A stretch of 64,000 nucleotides of DNA from Paraburkholderia translucens (GCF_020881035.1 NZ_JAJITC010000004.1:428399-492398); one strand, 5' to 3'. Shown: positions 35,777-45,989, counted from the stretch's first letter. The notes: generated from the letters alone by a model not told the origin. Translations and numbers: made by a program.

Positions 35777-36535
35777 ATGGATCGGCTGATCTACACCGCG
35801 ATGTCGGGCAGCGCGCAGGCCCTCGAACAGCAGGCGATCGTCGCGAACAACCTCGCGAACGCGTCGACCACGGGCTTTCGCGCGCAGCTCGAAACCTACC
35901 GTGCCGTACCGATGTCGTTCGGCGACGGCAGCACGATCAACGACAACACGACCCGCACCTTCGTGCTGTCGTCCACGCCGGGCGCCGACTACACGCCGGG
36001 GCCGATCCAGCAGACCGGCAATCCGCTCGACGTGGCGATTCAGGGGGCAGGCTGGTTGTCGGTGCAGACCGCCGACGGCAACGAGGCCTACACGCGCGCG
36101 GGCAATCTGCACATCGACGAAAACGGCCAGCTCGTGAACGCGACCAATCAGGTCGTGCTCGGCAACGGCGGGCCGGTGTCGGTGCCGCCGGGCGCGCAGA
36201 TCACGATCGGCAAGGACGGCACGGTGTCGGCGCTGACCCCGGGCGATCCGCCCAAGGCTGTGGTGATCGTCGATCAGCTGAAGCTCGTGAATCCCGACCC
36301 GCAGACGCTCACGCGCGGCGATGACGGCCTGTTTCGCACCGCCGACGGCAACCCCGCCGACGCCGATCCGACCGTGACGCTCGCGCCGGCGTCGCTCGAG
36401 GGCAGCAACGTAAATCCGGTCAGCGCGATGGTCTCGATGATCACCAACGCGCGTCAGTTCCAGATGCAGACGCAACTGCTGGAAAACGCCGACAAGAACG
36501 ACCAGTCCGCCAACCAGATACTCAGCTTCAGCTAA
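35777..36535 (+). CDS. flgF: Flagellar proximal rod protein FlgF
   Basis: A 252-residue rod protein with the MDRLIYTAMSGSAQALEQQ start typical of FlgF, the NNLANASTTGFR motif, a central FlgE/F/G-like domain (LDVAIQGAGWLSVQ) and the C-terminal MVSMITNARQFQMQTQLL helix. Coupled closely to flgE (17-bp gap). A much longer in-frame ORF upstream overlaps flgE and is not real. Confidence 0.95.
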   Translation: MDRLIYTAMSGSAQALEQQAIVANNLANASTTGFRAQLETYRAVPMSFGDGSTINDNTTRTFVLSSTPGADYTPGPIQQTGNPLDVAIQGAGWLSVQTADGNEAYTRAGNLHIDENGQLVNATNQVVLGNGGPVSVPPGAQITIGKDGTVSALTPGDPPKAVVIVDQLKLVNPDPQTLTRGDDGLFRTADGNPADADPTVTLAPASLEGSNVNPVSAMVSMITNARQFQMQTQLLENADKNDQSANQILSFS

Positions 36536-36595
36536 CGGATTGCCACGGGGTGCGCGACGAAGCGCGCTCCGAATGCCTTGCATGGGAGAACAATA

Positions 36596-37384
36596 GTGAA
36601 CCGCTCACTCTACATCGCCGCCACCGGCATGAATGCGCAACAGGCGCAGATGGACGTGATCTCGAACAACCTCGCGAACGTCAGCACCAACGGCTTCAAA
36701 GGCTCGCGCGCGGTGTTCGAGGATCTGCTGTACCAGACCATCCGGCAGCCGGGCGCAAACTCGACGCAGCAGACCGAGCTGCCCTCCGGCATCCAGCTCG
36801 GCACCGGCGTGCAACAGGTCGCGACCGAGCGTCTGTACACGCAGGGCAACCTGCAGCAGACCGGCAACTCGAAGGACGTCGCGATCAACGGCGCGGGCTT
36901 CTTTCAGGTGCAGATGCCCGACGGCACGACCGCCTACACGCGCGACGGCTCGTTCCAGACCAACGCGCAGGGTCAGCTCGTCACGTCGAGCGGCTACCAG
37001 GTGATTCCGGCGATCACGATCCCGGCCAATGCGACCTCGCTGACGATCGGCAGCGATGGCGTGGTGTCGATCACCGTGGCCGGTTCGAGCAACGCGCAGC
37101 AGCTCGGCTCGATGCAGCTCGCGACCTTCATCAACCCGGCCGGCCTCGACTCGAAGGGTGAGAACCTGTTCGCGGAGACCGCATCGTCGGGCGCGCCGAA
37201 CGTCTCGCAACCGGGCCTGAACGGCGCGGGCACGCTCAATCAGGGTTACGTGGAAGCGTCGAACGTAAACGTCGTGCAGGAACTCGTGAACATGATCCAG
37301 ACACAGCGTGCGTATGAAATCAACAGCAAGGCCGTGACGACCTCCGACCAGATGCTGCAGACCTTGAGCCAGATGCAGGTTTGA
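36596..37384 (+). CDS. flgG: Flagellar distal rod protein FlgG
   Basis: A 262-residue distal rod subunit. The N-terminal [21 protein letters not shown] and [20 protein letters not shown] are diagnostic and include the FlgG-specific region after the first helix. The C-terminal [22 protein letters not shown] matches. It begins with GTG at 36596 preceded by GGGAGAAC. The length equals that of E. coli FlgG (260). Confidence 0.96.
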   Translation: MNRSLYIAATGMNAQQAQMDVISNNLANVSTNGFKGSRAVFEDLLYQTIRQPGANSTQQTELPSGIQLGTGVQQVATERLYTQGNLQQTGNSKDVAINGAGFFQVQMPDGTTAYTRDGSFQTNAQGQLVTSSGYQVIPAITIPANATSLTIGSDGVVSITVAGSSNAQQLGSMQLATFINPAGLDSKGENLFAETASSGAPNVSQPGLNGAGTLNQGYVEASNVNVVQELVNMIQTQRAYEINSKAVTTSDQMLQTLSQMQV

Positions 37385-37410
37385 GGACTGGACATTTAAG
37401 GCGGTAAACG

Positions 37411-38112
37411 ATGATGTCGCACTCCACTCGTACTCCGGTTCATTCGCGCACGGCCGAGGCTCTCGTGCAGCTCGCGCTCGTCGCGGCGCTCGGCGGCTGT
37501 GCGCTCGTGCCGAAGGAACCGATCACGCAGCAGCCGATGACCGCGCTGCCGCCGATTCCGCCGCAGGCTCAGGCACCGGGCTCGATCTACAACCCGGGCT
37601 ACGCGGGCCGGCCGCTCTTCGAAGACCAGCGGCCGCGCAACGTGGGCGACATCATCACCATCGTGATTGCCGAGAACATCAACGCGACGAAGAATTCGGG
37701 CGCGAATGCGAGCCGCAACGGCAACACGAACTTCAGCGTGCCGACCGCGGGCTTTCTCGGCGGACTGTTCGGCAAGGCCAACCTCAACGCGGCCGGCGCC
37801 AACGGCTTTGCCGGCACGGGCGGCGCGAACGCGTCGAATACGTTCAACGGCACGATCACCGTGACCGTGACCGGCGTGCAGGCGAACGGCAACCTGATCG
37901 TGAGCGGCGAGAAGCAGATGCTGATCAATCAGGGCAACGAATTCGTACGCTTTTCCGGCGTCGTGAATCCCAACACCATTTCGAGCCTCAACGCCGTGTA
38001 CTCAACCCAGGTCGCCGACGCGAAAATCGAATACTCCGCGAAGGGGTACATCAACGAAGCGGAGACCATGGGCTGGCTACAGCGGTTCTTCCTCAACGTG
38101 GCGCCGTGGTGA
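37411..38112 (+). CDS. flgH: Flagellar L-ring lipoprotein FlgH
   Basis: Outer-membrane L-ring subunit, 233 residues. The signal peptide ends in a lipobox (ALGGC, Cys30). The mature protein has the conserved [28 protein letters not shown] region and the C-terminal [22 protein letters not shown]. Two adjacent ATGs (37411 and 37414) are possible starts. The stop precedes the flgI ATG by 2 bp. Confidence 0.95.
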   Translation: MMSHSTRTPVHSRTAEALVQLALVAALGGCALVPKEPITQQPMTALPPIPPQAQAPGSIYNPGYAGRPLFEDQRPRNVGDIITIVIAENINATKNSGANASRNGNTNFSVPTAGFLGGLFGKANLNAAGANGFAGTGGANASNTFNGTITVTVTGVQANGNLIVSGEKQMLINQGNEFVRFSGVVNPNTISSLNAVYSTQVADAKIEYSAKGYINEAETMGWLQRFFLNVAPW

Positions 38113-38114
38113 TC

Positions 38115-39284
38115 ATGGGGACTATCTTCAACACGCTGTCGCGCGCGGGCCGCGCACTGACGTTCGCCGCACTCGCCTGCGCGGCGCTGGCGGCCGCGAC
38201 GCCCGCGCACGCCGAGCGCCTGAAGGACCTCGTGCAGATTCAGGGCGTGCGCGACAACCCGCTGATCGGCTACGGCCTCGTCGTCGGCCTCGACGGCACC
38301 GGTGACCAGACCACGCAGACGCCGTTCACGACGCAGACGCTCGCGAACATGCTCGCGAATCTCGGCATCTCGATCAACAACCAGGCGGCGGGCTCTAGCA
38401 ATTCGCAGTCGTCGCTGTCGAACATCCAGCTGAAGAACGTCGCCGCGGTGATGGTGACGGCGGTGCTGCCGCCGTTCGCGCGGCCCGGCGAAGCGATCGA
38501 CATCACGGTGTCGTCGCTCGGCAATGCGAAAAGCCTGCGCGGCGGCACGCTGCTGCTCACGCCGCTGAAGGGCGCCGACGGCCAGGTGTATGCGCTCGGC
38601 CAGGGCAACGTGGCGGTGGGCGGCGCGGGCGCGAGCGCCAACGGCAGCAAGGTGCAGGTCAACCAGCTGGCGGCCGGCCGCATCACCAGCGGCGCGATCG
38701 TCGAGCGCTCGGTGCCGACCGCGGTGTCGCAGGCGGGCACGATGCAGCTCGACCTGAACGACATGGACTACGACACCACCCAGCGCGTCGTCGCCGCGAT
38801 CGACAACGCGTTCGGCAGCGGCACCGCGACCGCGCTCGACGGCCGCACGATCCAGTTGCGCGCGCCGGCCGATCCGCAGCAGCAGGTCGCGTTCATGGCG
38901 CAGTTGCAAAACATCGAGGTGCGGCCCGCGCAGGCGCCCGCGAAGGTGATCCTGAACGCGCGCACCGGCTCGATCGTCATGAACCAGATGGTCACGCTGC
39001 AGAACTGCGCGGTCGCGCACGGCAATCTGTCGGTCGTGATCAATACGCAGCCGGTGGTGAGCCAGCCGGGCGCGTTCTCGAACGGCCGCACCCTCGTCGC
39101 GCAGCAGTCGCAGATCCAGATGAAGCAGGACAACGGCTCGCTGAAAATGGTGAACGCCGGTGCGAACCTCGCGGAAGTAGTGAAGGGACTCAATGCGCTA
39201 GGCGCGACGCCCGCGGATCTGATGTCGATTCTGCAGGCCATGAAGGCAGCCGGCGCGTTGCGCGCCGAACTGGAAATCATCTAA
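38115..39284 (+). CDS. flgI: Flagellar P-ring protein FlgI
   Basis: Periplasmic P-ring subunit (389 residues from this start) around the rod in the peptidoglycan layer; FlgA is its chaperone. A signal peptide (cleavage after AHA) precedes [33 protein letters not shown], the family signature. The end is [34 protein letters not shown] codons at 38106 and 38109 are alternative starts overlapping the flgH stop; the ATG at 38115 is chosen as the simplest. Confidence 0.95.
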   Translation: MGTIFNTLSRAGRALTFAALACAALAAATPAHAERLKDLVQIQGVRDNPLIGYGLVVGLDGTGDQTTQTPFTTQTLANMLANLGISINNQAAGSSNSQSSLSNIQLKNVAAVMVTAVLPPFARPGEAIDITVSSLGNAKSLRGGTLLLTPLKGADGQVYALGQGNVAVGGAGASANGSKVQVNQLAAGRITSGAIVERSVPTAVSQAGTMQLDLNDMDYDTTQRVVAAIDNAFGSGTATALDGRTIQLRAPADPQQQVAFMAQLQNIEVRPAQAPAKVILNARTGSIVMNQMVTLQNCAVAHGNLSVVINTQPVVSQPGAFSNGRTLVAQQSQIQMKQDNGSLKMVNAGANLAEVVKGLNALGATPADLMSILQAMKAAGALRAELEII

Positions 39285-39295
39285 GGGGCATCAGG

Positions 39296-40294
39296 ATGAA
39301 TTCGGATCCGACCAATAACGTCAATTCCGCCAACGATCTGACCAGCCGCTTCGCGCTCGACGTGCAGGGTTTCGGCGCACTGAGCGCGCAGGCCAAAGCG
39401 TCGCCGCAAGCGGGCATGAAGATGGCCGCGCAGCAGTTCGACGCCGTGTTCACGCAGATGATGCTCAAGAGCATGCGCGATGCGACGCCGCAGGACGGCC
39501 CGTTCGATTCACACGACACGGCGACCTTCACGTCGATGATGGATCAGCAGATGGCGCAGCAGCTATCGAAGAAGGGCATCGGCGTCGCCGACGCGATGCT
39601 CAAGCAGCTGATGCGCAACCAGGGCATGCAGGTGGGCGGCGCGAACGGCGCGGCGGGTGGTCTCGCCGGCATGGCCAACGCGCTCGGCGGCGGCAGCGGC
39701 GGCGACGAGGGGCAAACCGCGGCGCTCAACGCGCTCGCACACGCTTTCGGCAACGCTCAGGCGAATGGCCAGCTCGCGCTCGGCCGGGCCTACTCGGCCA
39801 ACAGCGCACTCACGCCGCCATTGCGCGGCGACGGCAGCTCGCCGAAGGTCGACGCGTTCGTCGACAAGCTCGCCGCGCCGGCGCAGGCCGCCAGTGCGGC
39901 GACCGGCATTCCGGCACGCTTCATCATCGGCCAGGCCGCGCTCGAATCCGGGTGGGGCAAAAGCGAGATCAAAAAGGCCGACGGCTCGACGAGCCACAAC
40001 GTGTTCGGCATCAAGGCGGGCAACGACTGGACCGGCAAGACCGTGTCGACGGTCACGACCGAATACGTCAACGGCAGGCCGCATCGCACGGTCGAGAAAT
40101 TTCGCGCGTACGACTCGTACGAGGAAGCGATGACCGATTACGCGAGCATGTTGAAGAGCAATCCGCGTTACGCGCAGGTGATCCATTCGTCGCGCGACGT
40201 GAACGGCTTTGCGAACGGCATGCAGCGCGCGGGTTATGCGACCGACCCGCATTACGCGAAAAAACTGTTGTCGATCATGCAGAAAATGGGCTGA
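39296..40294 (+). CDS. flgJ: Rod-cap / peptidoglycan hydrolase FlgJ
   Basis: Two-domain protein of 332 residues. The N-terminal half (DAVFTQMMLKSMRDATPQDG) caps and nucleates the rod. The C-terminal half is a glucosaminidase (AALESGWGKSEIKKADGSTSHNVFGIKAG, catalytic Glu in ALESGWG) that opens peptidoglycan. A Gly/Ala linker joins them (about residues 110-150). It is the last gene of the flgB operon and is followed by a 206-bp gap holding the ycgR promoter. Confidence 0.95.
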   Translation: MNSDPTNNVNSANDLTSRFALDVQGFGALSAQAKASPQAGMKMAAQQFDAVFTQMMLKSMRDATPQDGPFDSHDTATFTSMMDQQMAQQLSKKGIGVADAMLKQLMRNQGMQVGGANGAAGGLAGMANALGGGSGGDEGQTAALNALAHAFGNAQANGQLALGRAYSANSALTPPLRGDGSSPKVDAFVDKLAAPAQAASAATGIPARFIIGQAALESGWGKSEIKKADGSTSHNVFGIKAGNDWTGKTVSTVTTEYVNGRPHRTVEKFRAYDSYEEAMTDYASMLKSNPRYAQVIHSSRDVNGFANGMQRAGYATDPHYAKKLLSIMQKMG

Positions 40295-40424
40295 CGAGGA
40301 AATGCTCGCGATCGGGCGACATTAAAAGCCGCGCCGGATACCGGGCCAGCAACATCACGGAGCATGGGCAGGTCCGGGTTTAACGTTTGCGTGAAATTTC
40401 CAGCGAAGATTTAACGCAAGCCCC

Positions 40425-40451
40425 TAAATTTTGGCTGGATGCTGCCGCTAA
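40425..40451 (+). promoter_or_regulatory. Sigma-28-type promoter of ycgR
   Basis: TAAATTTT (40425-40432), 11-bp spacer, GCCGCTAA (40444-40451): 7/8 and 7/8 matches to TAAAGTTT-N11-GCCGATAA. It places the flagellar brake in the FliA regulon, as known for enteric ycgR. Confidence 0.7.
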
Positions 40452-40500
40452 TCAGTTAGTCCGATACCGGAATAGCGCTGTTTCGTCCGGTTGAACGCGT

Positions 40501-41358
40501 GTGTCGCCGCTTCTCAGGAAGACCGTCAATGTCAACGGCGAGGCCTTGGCATGCGCCCGCAAGAAACTGCTTACCGGCAAGCCCATGAATATGAATCAGT
40601 CGAACGGCCTCACCGACGCGATCGGTCAGCCGCACGTCCCGCAAGACGATAACGTGCCGGATTTTGGCCGCCGCAATCCGCTGGAAATCGGCGTGCAGCT
40701 GCGCAATCTCGTCAACCGGGGCGACTTTCTCACCGTCGAATATGCGGGCGGGCAGCTGGTCACGCGCCTGCTCGACGTCGACGTGCGCAAGCGCACCTTC
40801 ACCTTCGATTGGGGTGCGCTCTCCGAGCAGAACAAGGAACTGCTCAGCGCACCGCGCTGCCAGTTCCACGCGTCGCCCGACGGCGTGCGCGTCGAGTTCT
40901 CGACCGCGACGCCGCGAGAAACGCGCTTCGAGGGACTGCCGGCATTCGAGGCGGACTTTCCGGAAGTGCTGTTCTACGTGCAGCGCCGCGAGTACTTCCG
41001 CGTCGCCGCGCCGATTCTCGAACCGTTCATGTGTACCGGCCGCCTGCCGGAAGGCGACACGTTCCGCTTCGAGGTGCACGACCTGTCGCTCGGCGGCGTC
41101 GGCATGCGCACGAGCGACGCGCGCGTCGCCGAGCTGCCGATGGGCGCGCGTCTGCTGGACTGCGAGCTCGCGCTCGGCGCGCTCGGCCGTTTGTCGCTCG
41201 ATCTGCAGCTCGTGTCGCATCGCTCGCTCGCGCTGCCGAACGGCACGCAGCGCTATCAGCTCGGTTTCCGCTTCCTGTCACTGCCGGGCAACACGGAAAA
41301 CACGCTGCAGCGGCTGATTACTCAGCTCGAAATGAAGCGCCGCTCGCTCGCGCGCTGA
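40501..41358 (+). CDS. ycgR: Flagellar brake protein YcgR (PilZ domain)
   Basis: A c-di-GMP receptor that slows or biases the motor through MotA or FliG/FliM. The N-terminal YcgR domain covers about residues 45-140. The PilZ domain has both binding motifs: R-R-x-x-x-R in VQRREYFRVAAP and D-x-S-x-x-G in HDLSLGGVG. GTG at 40501 gives 285 residues; an internal ATG at 40585 would remove 28 poorly conserved residues and may be the real start. The position after flgJ with a FliA-type promoter is in keeping with its role. Confidence 0.92.
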   Translation: MSPLLRKTVNVNGEALACARKKLLTGKPMNMNQSNGLTDAIGQPHVPQDDNVPDFGRRNPLEIGVQLRNLVNRGDFLTVEYAGGQLVTRLLDVDVRKRTFTFDWGALSEQNKELLSAPRCQFHASPDGVRVEFSTATPRETRFEGLPAFEADFPEVLFYVQRREYFRVAAPILEPFMCTGRLPEGDTFRFEVHDLSLGGVGMRTSDARVAELPMGARLLDCELALGALGRLSLDLQLVSHRSLALPNGTQRYQLGFRFLSLPGNTENTLQRLITQLEMKRRSLAR

Positions 41359-41583
41359 GCGGCACAACAACGCCCGGCGGCCGTGCGCGCGACGCCCGGC
41401 CGCGCGCGCACGTCTGGCGCGTGGGAGCAAACGTTGCACCGGTGTTCGAGACTGCTTCGCGGCAACACCGCGGCGAGCCCAAACGAAGCGGAATGGCCCT
41501 CAATTATTTGCGCGGCGGGCCGTTAAAGGGGATGTTCCAGTAACGCGGCGGCACGCCTGCGATGCCGCCCTTCAGGATGACGC

Positions 41584-43578
41584 ATGTCCAGCAATCTCTT
41601 TAGTATCGGCCTTAGCGGACTGAACGCCGCGCAATGGGGTTTGACGGTGACTGGTGAGAACATCAGCAACGTGTCGACTCCCGGTTATACGCTCGAAGCT
41701 CCGGTGTATTCGGAGTCGAGCGGCACCTATACCGGGTCCGGTTACCTGCCGATGGGTGTCTCGACCGACACCGTGGTGCGCCAGTACAGCCAGTACCTGA
41801 CGACCGAGCTGAACAACGCGCAGTCGTCGAGCAGCGCGCTCAGCACGTACAACACGATGATCTCGCAGCTGAACAACCTCGTCGGCAGCCCGACTTCGGG
41901 CATTTCGAGCGCGATCAGCAGTTACTTTACCGGCCTGCAGAACGTCGCCAACAGTGCGTCGAGCGTATCGGCGCGGCAGACGGCGATCAGCGATGCGCAG
42001 ACGCTCGCGAACCAGATCAACCAGGCAGGCCAGCAGTACGACCAGCTGCGATCGAGCGTCAACACGCAGCTGAGCTCGACGGTGACGCAGATCAACACCT
42101 ACACCGCGCAGATTGCGTCGCTCAACACACAGATCACGCAGGCGAGCAGCCAGGGCCAGCCGCCTAACCAGTTGCTCGATGCGCGCGACCAGGCGGTATC
42201 GAACCTGTCGCAGCTGATCGGCGTGTCGGTCGTGCAGGACAACGGCAGCTACAGCCTGTTCATGTCGAACGGACAGCCGCTCGTGCTGGCCGGCAACAGC
42301 TTCAACCTCGGCACGGCGACTTCGGCGAGCGATCCGAGCGAGTTGTCGGTGCAGTATCTCGGCCAGGCCGGCGCGAAGCCGACACCGGCCCCGCAGACGC
42401 TGTCCGACACGAACGTGTCCGGCGGCACGCTGGGCGGCCTGCTGCAATTCCGCTCGCAAACGCTCGATCCCGCCGAGGCGCAACTCGGCGCGATCGCGAC
42501 GAGCTTCGCCGCGCAGGTCAACGCGCAGAACGAACTCGGCCTCACGTTGAACGGCACGGCGGGCGGCGCGCTGTTCACGGTCGGCTCGCCGACCGTGTAC
42601 GCGAACCCGAAGAACACCGGCAACGCGACGCTCTCCACGTCGTTCGCCAATGCGTCGCAGCCGACCACGGGCAACTACACGCTGTCGTACAACGGCAGCA
42701 CCTACACGCTGACCGACAACCAGACCGGCAGCATCGTCGGTTCGGCGACGAACCTGAACAACCCGATCGGCGGCCTGCAGTTCTCGGTCGCGAGCGGCAC
42801 GATGAACGCCGGCGATTCGTTCTCGATCAAACCGACCAGCGATGCGCTCGACAACTTCGCGCTGACCACCACGTCGCCCTCGGCGATCGCGGCGGCGGCG
42901 CCGGTGCTCGCGTCGGCGTCGACGTCGAACACCGGCAGCATGACGGTCACGCAAGGCACGGTATCGGCCGGCTACAGCGCCCCGACCAGCACGTCGACGA
43001 TTACCTACACCGCGGGCACCGGCCTCACCGGCTTCCCGGTCGGCTCGGTGGTGACGGTCGCCGGCTCGCCGTCCACCTCGTACACGATCAGCTCGGCGAC
43101 GACCGCGGTGCCGTACTCGGCGAGCTCGGGCGCGACGCTGACGATCACCAACCCGACCAACTCGGCGAGCGCGGGCGTGATGAACAACGTGACGGTCACG
43201 GTGAGCGGCACGCCCGCCAGCGGCGACTCGTTCACGATCGGACCGAACACCGGCGCGAGCAACGACGGCCGCAACGCCCAACTGCTGTCGGGCCTGACCT
43301 CGGCGACGGTGCTTTCGGGCGGCACCGCGACGCTGGCGGGCGCGTACGCGACCTACGTCAACGACATCGGCAACCAGACCACGCGGATCCAGACGTCGGC
43401 GACCGCACAAAGCACGCTCGTCACGCAGATCACGTCGGCGCAGCAGTCGGTGTCAGGCGTCAATACCAACGAGGAAGCGGCCAACCTGCTTCAATACCAG
43501 CAGCTTTATCAAGCCAACAGCAAGGTCATTCAGGCCGCAGAGACCATGTTCCAGACTCTGCTTGGCATCTTCCAGTAA
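41584..43578 (+). CDS. flgK: Hook-associated protein FlgK (HAP1)
   Basis: First hook-filament junction protein, 664 residues (E. coli 547). The N-terminal SIGLSGLNAAQWGLTVTGENISN and YTLEAPVYSE motifs and the C-terminal NLLQYQQLYQANSKVIQAAETMF helix form the core. Two inserted Thr/Ser/Gly-rich modules (about residues 364-418 and 454-556) share the YTLTDNQTG / GDSFSI pattern with FlgE and FlgL and explain the extra length. A 225-bp gap with no visible gene or sigma-28 box precedes it. Confidence 0.95.
   Translation: MSSNLFSIGLSGLNAAQWGLTVTGENISNVSTPGYTLEAPVYSESSGTYTGSGYLPMGVSTDTVVRQYSQYLTTELNNAQSSSSALSTYNTMISQLNNLVGSPTSGISSAISSYFTGLQNVANSASSVSARQTAISDAQTLANQINQAGQQYDQLRSSVNTQLSSTVTQINTYTAQIASLNTQITQASSQGQPPNQLLDARDQAVSNLSQLIGVSVVQDNGSYSLFMSNGQPLVLAGNSFNLGTATSASDPSELSVQYLGQAGAKPTPAPQTLSDTNVSGGTLGGLLQFRSQTLDPAEAQLGAIATSFAAQVNAQNELGLTLNGTAGGALFTVGSPTVYANPKNTGNATLSTSFANASQPTTGNYTLSYNGSTYTLTDNQTGSIVGSATNLNNPIGGLQFSVASGTMNAGDSFSIKPTSDALDNFALTTTSPSAIAAAAPVLASASTSNTGSMTVTQGTVSAGYSAPTSTSTITYTAGTGLTGFPVGSVVTVAGSPSTSYTISSATTAVPYSASSGATLTITNPTNSASAGVMNNVTVTVSGTPASGDSFTIGPNTGASNDGRNAQLLSGLTSATVLSGGTATLAGAYATYVNDIGNQTTRIQTSATAQSTLVTQITSAQQSVSGVNTNEEAANLLQYQQLYQANSKVIQAAETMFQTLLGIFQ
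42673..43251 (+). repeat. Two copies of the shared surface module in FlgK
   Basis: The first copy (about 42673-42837) has YTLTDNQTG and ends GDSFSIKP. The second (about 42943-43251) is longer and ends SGTPASGDSFTIGP. Both resemble the FlgE and FlgL modules and lie in the part of FlgK expected to be exposed. Confidence 0.5.
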
Positions 43579-43589
43579 GGCGTTGAACC

Positions 43590-44816
43590 ATGCGAATTTC
43601 GACCTCGCAGTACTTCAGCATGAACGTCGCGACGATGAGCGATCAGCAGGCTCAGTTGTCGCAGATCTACCAGGAAATCTCGAGCGGGCAAAGCCTGACC
43701 ACGCCCGCCGACAATCCGCTCGGCGCCGCGCAGGCCGTGCAGCTCAGCTCGACGGCGGCCGCGCTGTCGCAGTACACGACGAACCAGGGCACGGCGCTTG
43801 CGTCGTTGCAGGCCGAGGACTCGACGCTCACGACTGTCATCACGACCTTGCAGAGCGCGAACACGCTGGGCCTGCGCGCCGGCACCGGCACGCTGAACGA
43901 CACCGACCGCTCGGCAATCGCCGCCCAACTGACGAGCCTGCGCGACCAGCTTCTGACCTACGCGAACGCGACCGACGGTTCGGGCAACGCGCTGTTCTCC
44001 GGCTTCCAGAATTCGTCCAAGGCCTTTACGACCGATGCGGCCGGCAACGTCGTCTATTCGGGCGACACCGGCACGCGCACCGTACAGGTCACCGATAGCA
44101 ATTCGGTCGCGATCGGCGACAATGGGCTATCGGTATTCATGAGCGTCGGCGCGACCAACGCGCAGCCGATCGCCTCGGCCAGCTCGAGCAACACCGGTAC
44201 CGGCGTGATCGGCCCCGTGACGGTCAACGATCCGACCAACACCGCGAATGCGGACTCGTACCAGATCAAGTTCAGCGGCAGCGGCGCGGCGCTGACCTAC
44301 ACCGTCACTGACACGACGACCGGCGTCGCGGGCGCTGCGCAGACCTACACGGCGGGTTCGAACATCACGATCGCCGGCCAGACCGTCGAAATCTCCGGCA
44401 CGCCGGCCGCCAACGACACATTCACCGTGCAGCCGGCCAACAAGGCGGGCACCAACGTATTCGCCAACCTGAACGCGATGATTACCGCGCTCCAGCAGCC
44501 GGTGAGCGGCAACGATACGGCCGCGGCGACGTTGCAGAACGCGATGAACACGGGCCTGTCGCAGCTTTCCAACTCCCTGAACAACATCATGGCGGTGCAG
44601 GCGTCGGTGGGCGGCCGCGAGCAGGAAGTCGAAGCGCTGCAAACGGTCACGCAGACCAACTCGACGCAAACCGCAAGCAATCTCTCGGACCTGATCTCGA
44701 CCGACCTGGTCAAGACGATCAGCAAGTACACGATGCAGCAGACGGCCTTGCAGGCGTCGCAGCAAGCGTTCGTGCAGATCCAGAACATGTCGCTGTTCAA
44801 GTACCTCAGCAACTGA
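43590..44816 (+). CDS. flgL: Hook-associated protein FlgL (HAP3)
   Basis: Second junction protein, 408 residues (E. coli 317). The flagellin-like N-terminus RISTSQYFSMNVATMSDQQAQLSQIYQEIS and the C-terminal coiled core ending MSLFKYLSN are clear. Residues about 222-283 carry the YTVTDTTTG ... NDTFTVQP module nearly identical in pattern to that of FlgE. It lies 11 bp after flgK. A strong terminator follows. Confidence 0.94.
   Translation: MRISTSQYFSMNVATMSDQQAQLSQIYQEISSGQSLTTPADNPLGAAQAVQLSSTAAALSQYTTNQGTALASLQAEDSTLTTVITTLQSANTLGLRAGTGTLNDTDRSAIAAQLTSLRDQLLTYANATDGSGNALFSGFQNSSKAFTTDAAGNVVYSGDTGTRTVQVTDSNSVAIGDNGLSVFMSVGATNAQPIASASSSNTGTGVIGPVTVNDPTNTANADSYQIKFSGSGAALTYTVTDTTTGVAGAAQTYTAGSNITIAGQTVEISGTPAANDTFTVQPANKAGTNVFANLNAMITALQQPVSGNDTAAATLQNAMNTGLSQLSNSLNNIMAVQASVGGREQEVEALQTVTQTNSTQTASNLSDLISTDLVKTISKYTMQQTALQASQQAFVQIQNMSLFKYLSN
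44253..44438 (+). repeat. Shared surface module in FlgL
   Basis: About 62 residues with S-Y-Q-I-K-F, YTVTDTTTGVAGAAQTYTAG and a final NDTFTVQP, closely matching the FlgE module (YTVTDTTTGVTGASQPFTAG). Confidence 0.6.
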
Positions 44817-44833
44817 TCGCGCTTCGGCGGTGC

Positions 44834-44863
44834 AAAAAAAACCGGCGCGAGCCGGTTTTTTTT
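44834..44863. terminator. Bidirectional terminator between flgL and fliR
   Basis: A-run, stem AAACCGGC / GCCGGTTT with GCGA loop, T-run (8 T). It works for flgL on the plus strand and, by symmetry, for fliR on the minus strand. Confidence 0.88.
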
Positions 44864-44891
44864 GTGTCTGCGCTCAGGGATTTTCGCGGCG

Positions 44892-45674
44892 TTACCTCAG
44901 TGCCGCCGCGACCCGCCCCATTTGATCGATGCCGCTATCGAACAGCCGCACGAAGAATGGAATCATGTTCGGCAGCATCAGTTGCACGAGCAGCAGCCCG
45001 ACCAGCATCGTCAGCGGAAAGCCGATCTGGAACACGCCGATCTGCGGCGCCGCGCGGTTGAGAATGCCGAGCGCGAGGTTCGCGATCAAGAGCGCGACGA
45101 CGACCGGCAGGGCGAGCAGCAGCCCCGCCGAAAAGATCGAGCCGCCCCAGTTCGCGAGCGTCTGCCAGCCGTGCGGCGCAAGCAGGTTCGCCGACACCGG
45201 CACTGACTGGAACGTCGTCACGAGCGCGGCGACCATCTGCAGATGACCGTCGATGGCGAGAAACACCAGCGTCGCGATCGTCGTCATATAGCGCGAGATC
45301 ACGACGCCCGAGCCGGTCGCCTGCTGGTCGAAGAAGGTCGCGAAGCCCAGACCCATGCCGAGGCCGATGAAGTAGCCGGTCGCGTCGATCGCCTGGAACA
45401 CGACCTGCATCGTCACGCCGAGCGCGATGCCGACCAGGAACTGGTTGACGAGAATCCACACGCCGTCCGCGGAAAACACCGTGACCTGCGGCAGCGCGCC
45501 GATCGTCGGCGCGACGATGATCGTCGTGAACGCGGCAAGGCCGATTTTCACGCGCGAGGGCAGCGAGGCGTTGCCGAACACCGGCGCGGTCGCAACCAGC
45601 GCGGCGATGCGCGCGAACGGCCACAGGAATGCGGTCAGCCAGACGTTCAGTTGCGCGTAGGTGACCGTGAACAT
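44892..45674 (-). CDS. fliR: Flagellar export gate protein FliR
   Basis: A 260-residue polytopic inner-membrane component of the FliPQR export gate. It has about six hydrophobic segments, the conserved PVFGNASLPSRVKIGLA near residue 36 and the FFDQQATGSG segment in the middle, both FliR/SpaR hallmarks. It is the last gene of fliLMNOPQR. Confidence 0.95.
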   Translation of the reverse strand: MFTVTYAQLNVWLTAFLWPFARIAALVATAPVFGNASLPSRVKIGLAAFTTIIVAPTIGALPQVTVFSADGVWILVNQFLVGIALGVTMQVVFQAIDATGYFIGLGMGLGFATFFDQQATGSGVVISRYMTTIATLVFLAIDGHLQMVAALVTTFQSVPVSANLLAPHGWQTLANWGGSIFSAGLLLALPVVVALLIANLALGILNRAAPQIGVFQIGFPLTMLVGLLLVQLMLPNMIPFFVRLFDSGIDQMGRVAAALR

Positions 45675-45719
45675 GGCGTGAGAGGGGAAAGCGCGAGCGC
45701 GTTCGCGTGCCCGCGGCGC

Positions 45720-45989
45720 TCAGTTGACGAGCGTCGGAATGTTGGTGAGCGTGTGGCGCAGATAGTCGAGCATCGTGGTCAGCATCCACGGTCCGGCGAT
45801 CACCAGCGTGAGCGCGATCGCGAGCAGCTTCGGGATGAACGACAGCGTGCTCTCGTTGATCTGCGTGGCGGCCTGAAACAGGCTCACGAGCAGACCGACG
45901 ACGAGCGCGACGAGCAGCAGCGGGGCGGCCAGCACGAGGCCGACGTACATGGCCTGGTGGGCCAGCGTCATGACTGATTCGGGTGTCAT
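45720..45989 (-). CDS. fliQ: Flagellar export gate protein FliQ
   Basis: An 89-residue two-helix membrane protein of the export gate. MTPESVMTLAHQAMYVGLVLAAPLL and the central GLLVSLFQAATQINESTLSFIPK loop are characteristic. The length is the same as in E. coli. Confidence 0.95.
   Translation of the reverse strand: MTPESVMTLAHQAMYVGLVLAAPLLLVALVVGLLVSLFQAATQINESTLSFIPKLLAIALTLVIAGPWMLTTMLDYLRHTLTNIPTLVN

Noticed and set aside
41572..43410. 612-residue ORF antisense to flgK
   Set aside because: Almost only Arg, Val, Gly and Asp; the mirror of the Thr/Ser/Gly-rich FlgK codons.
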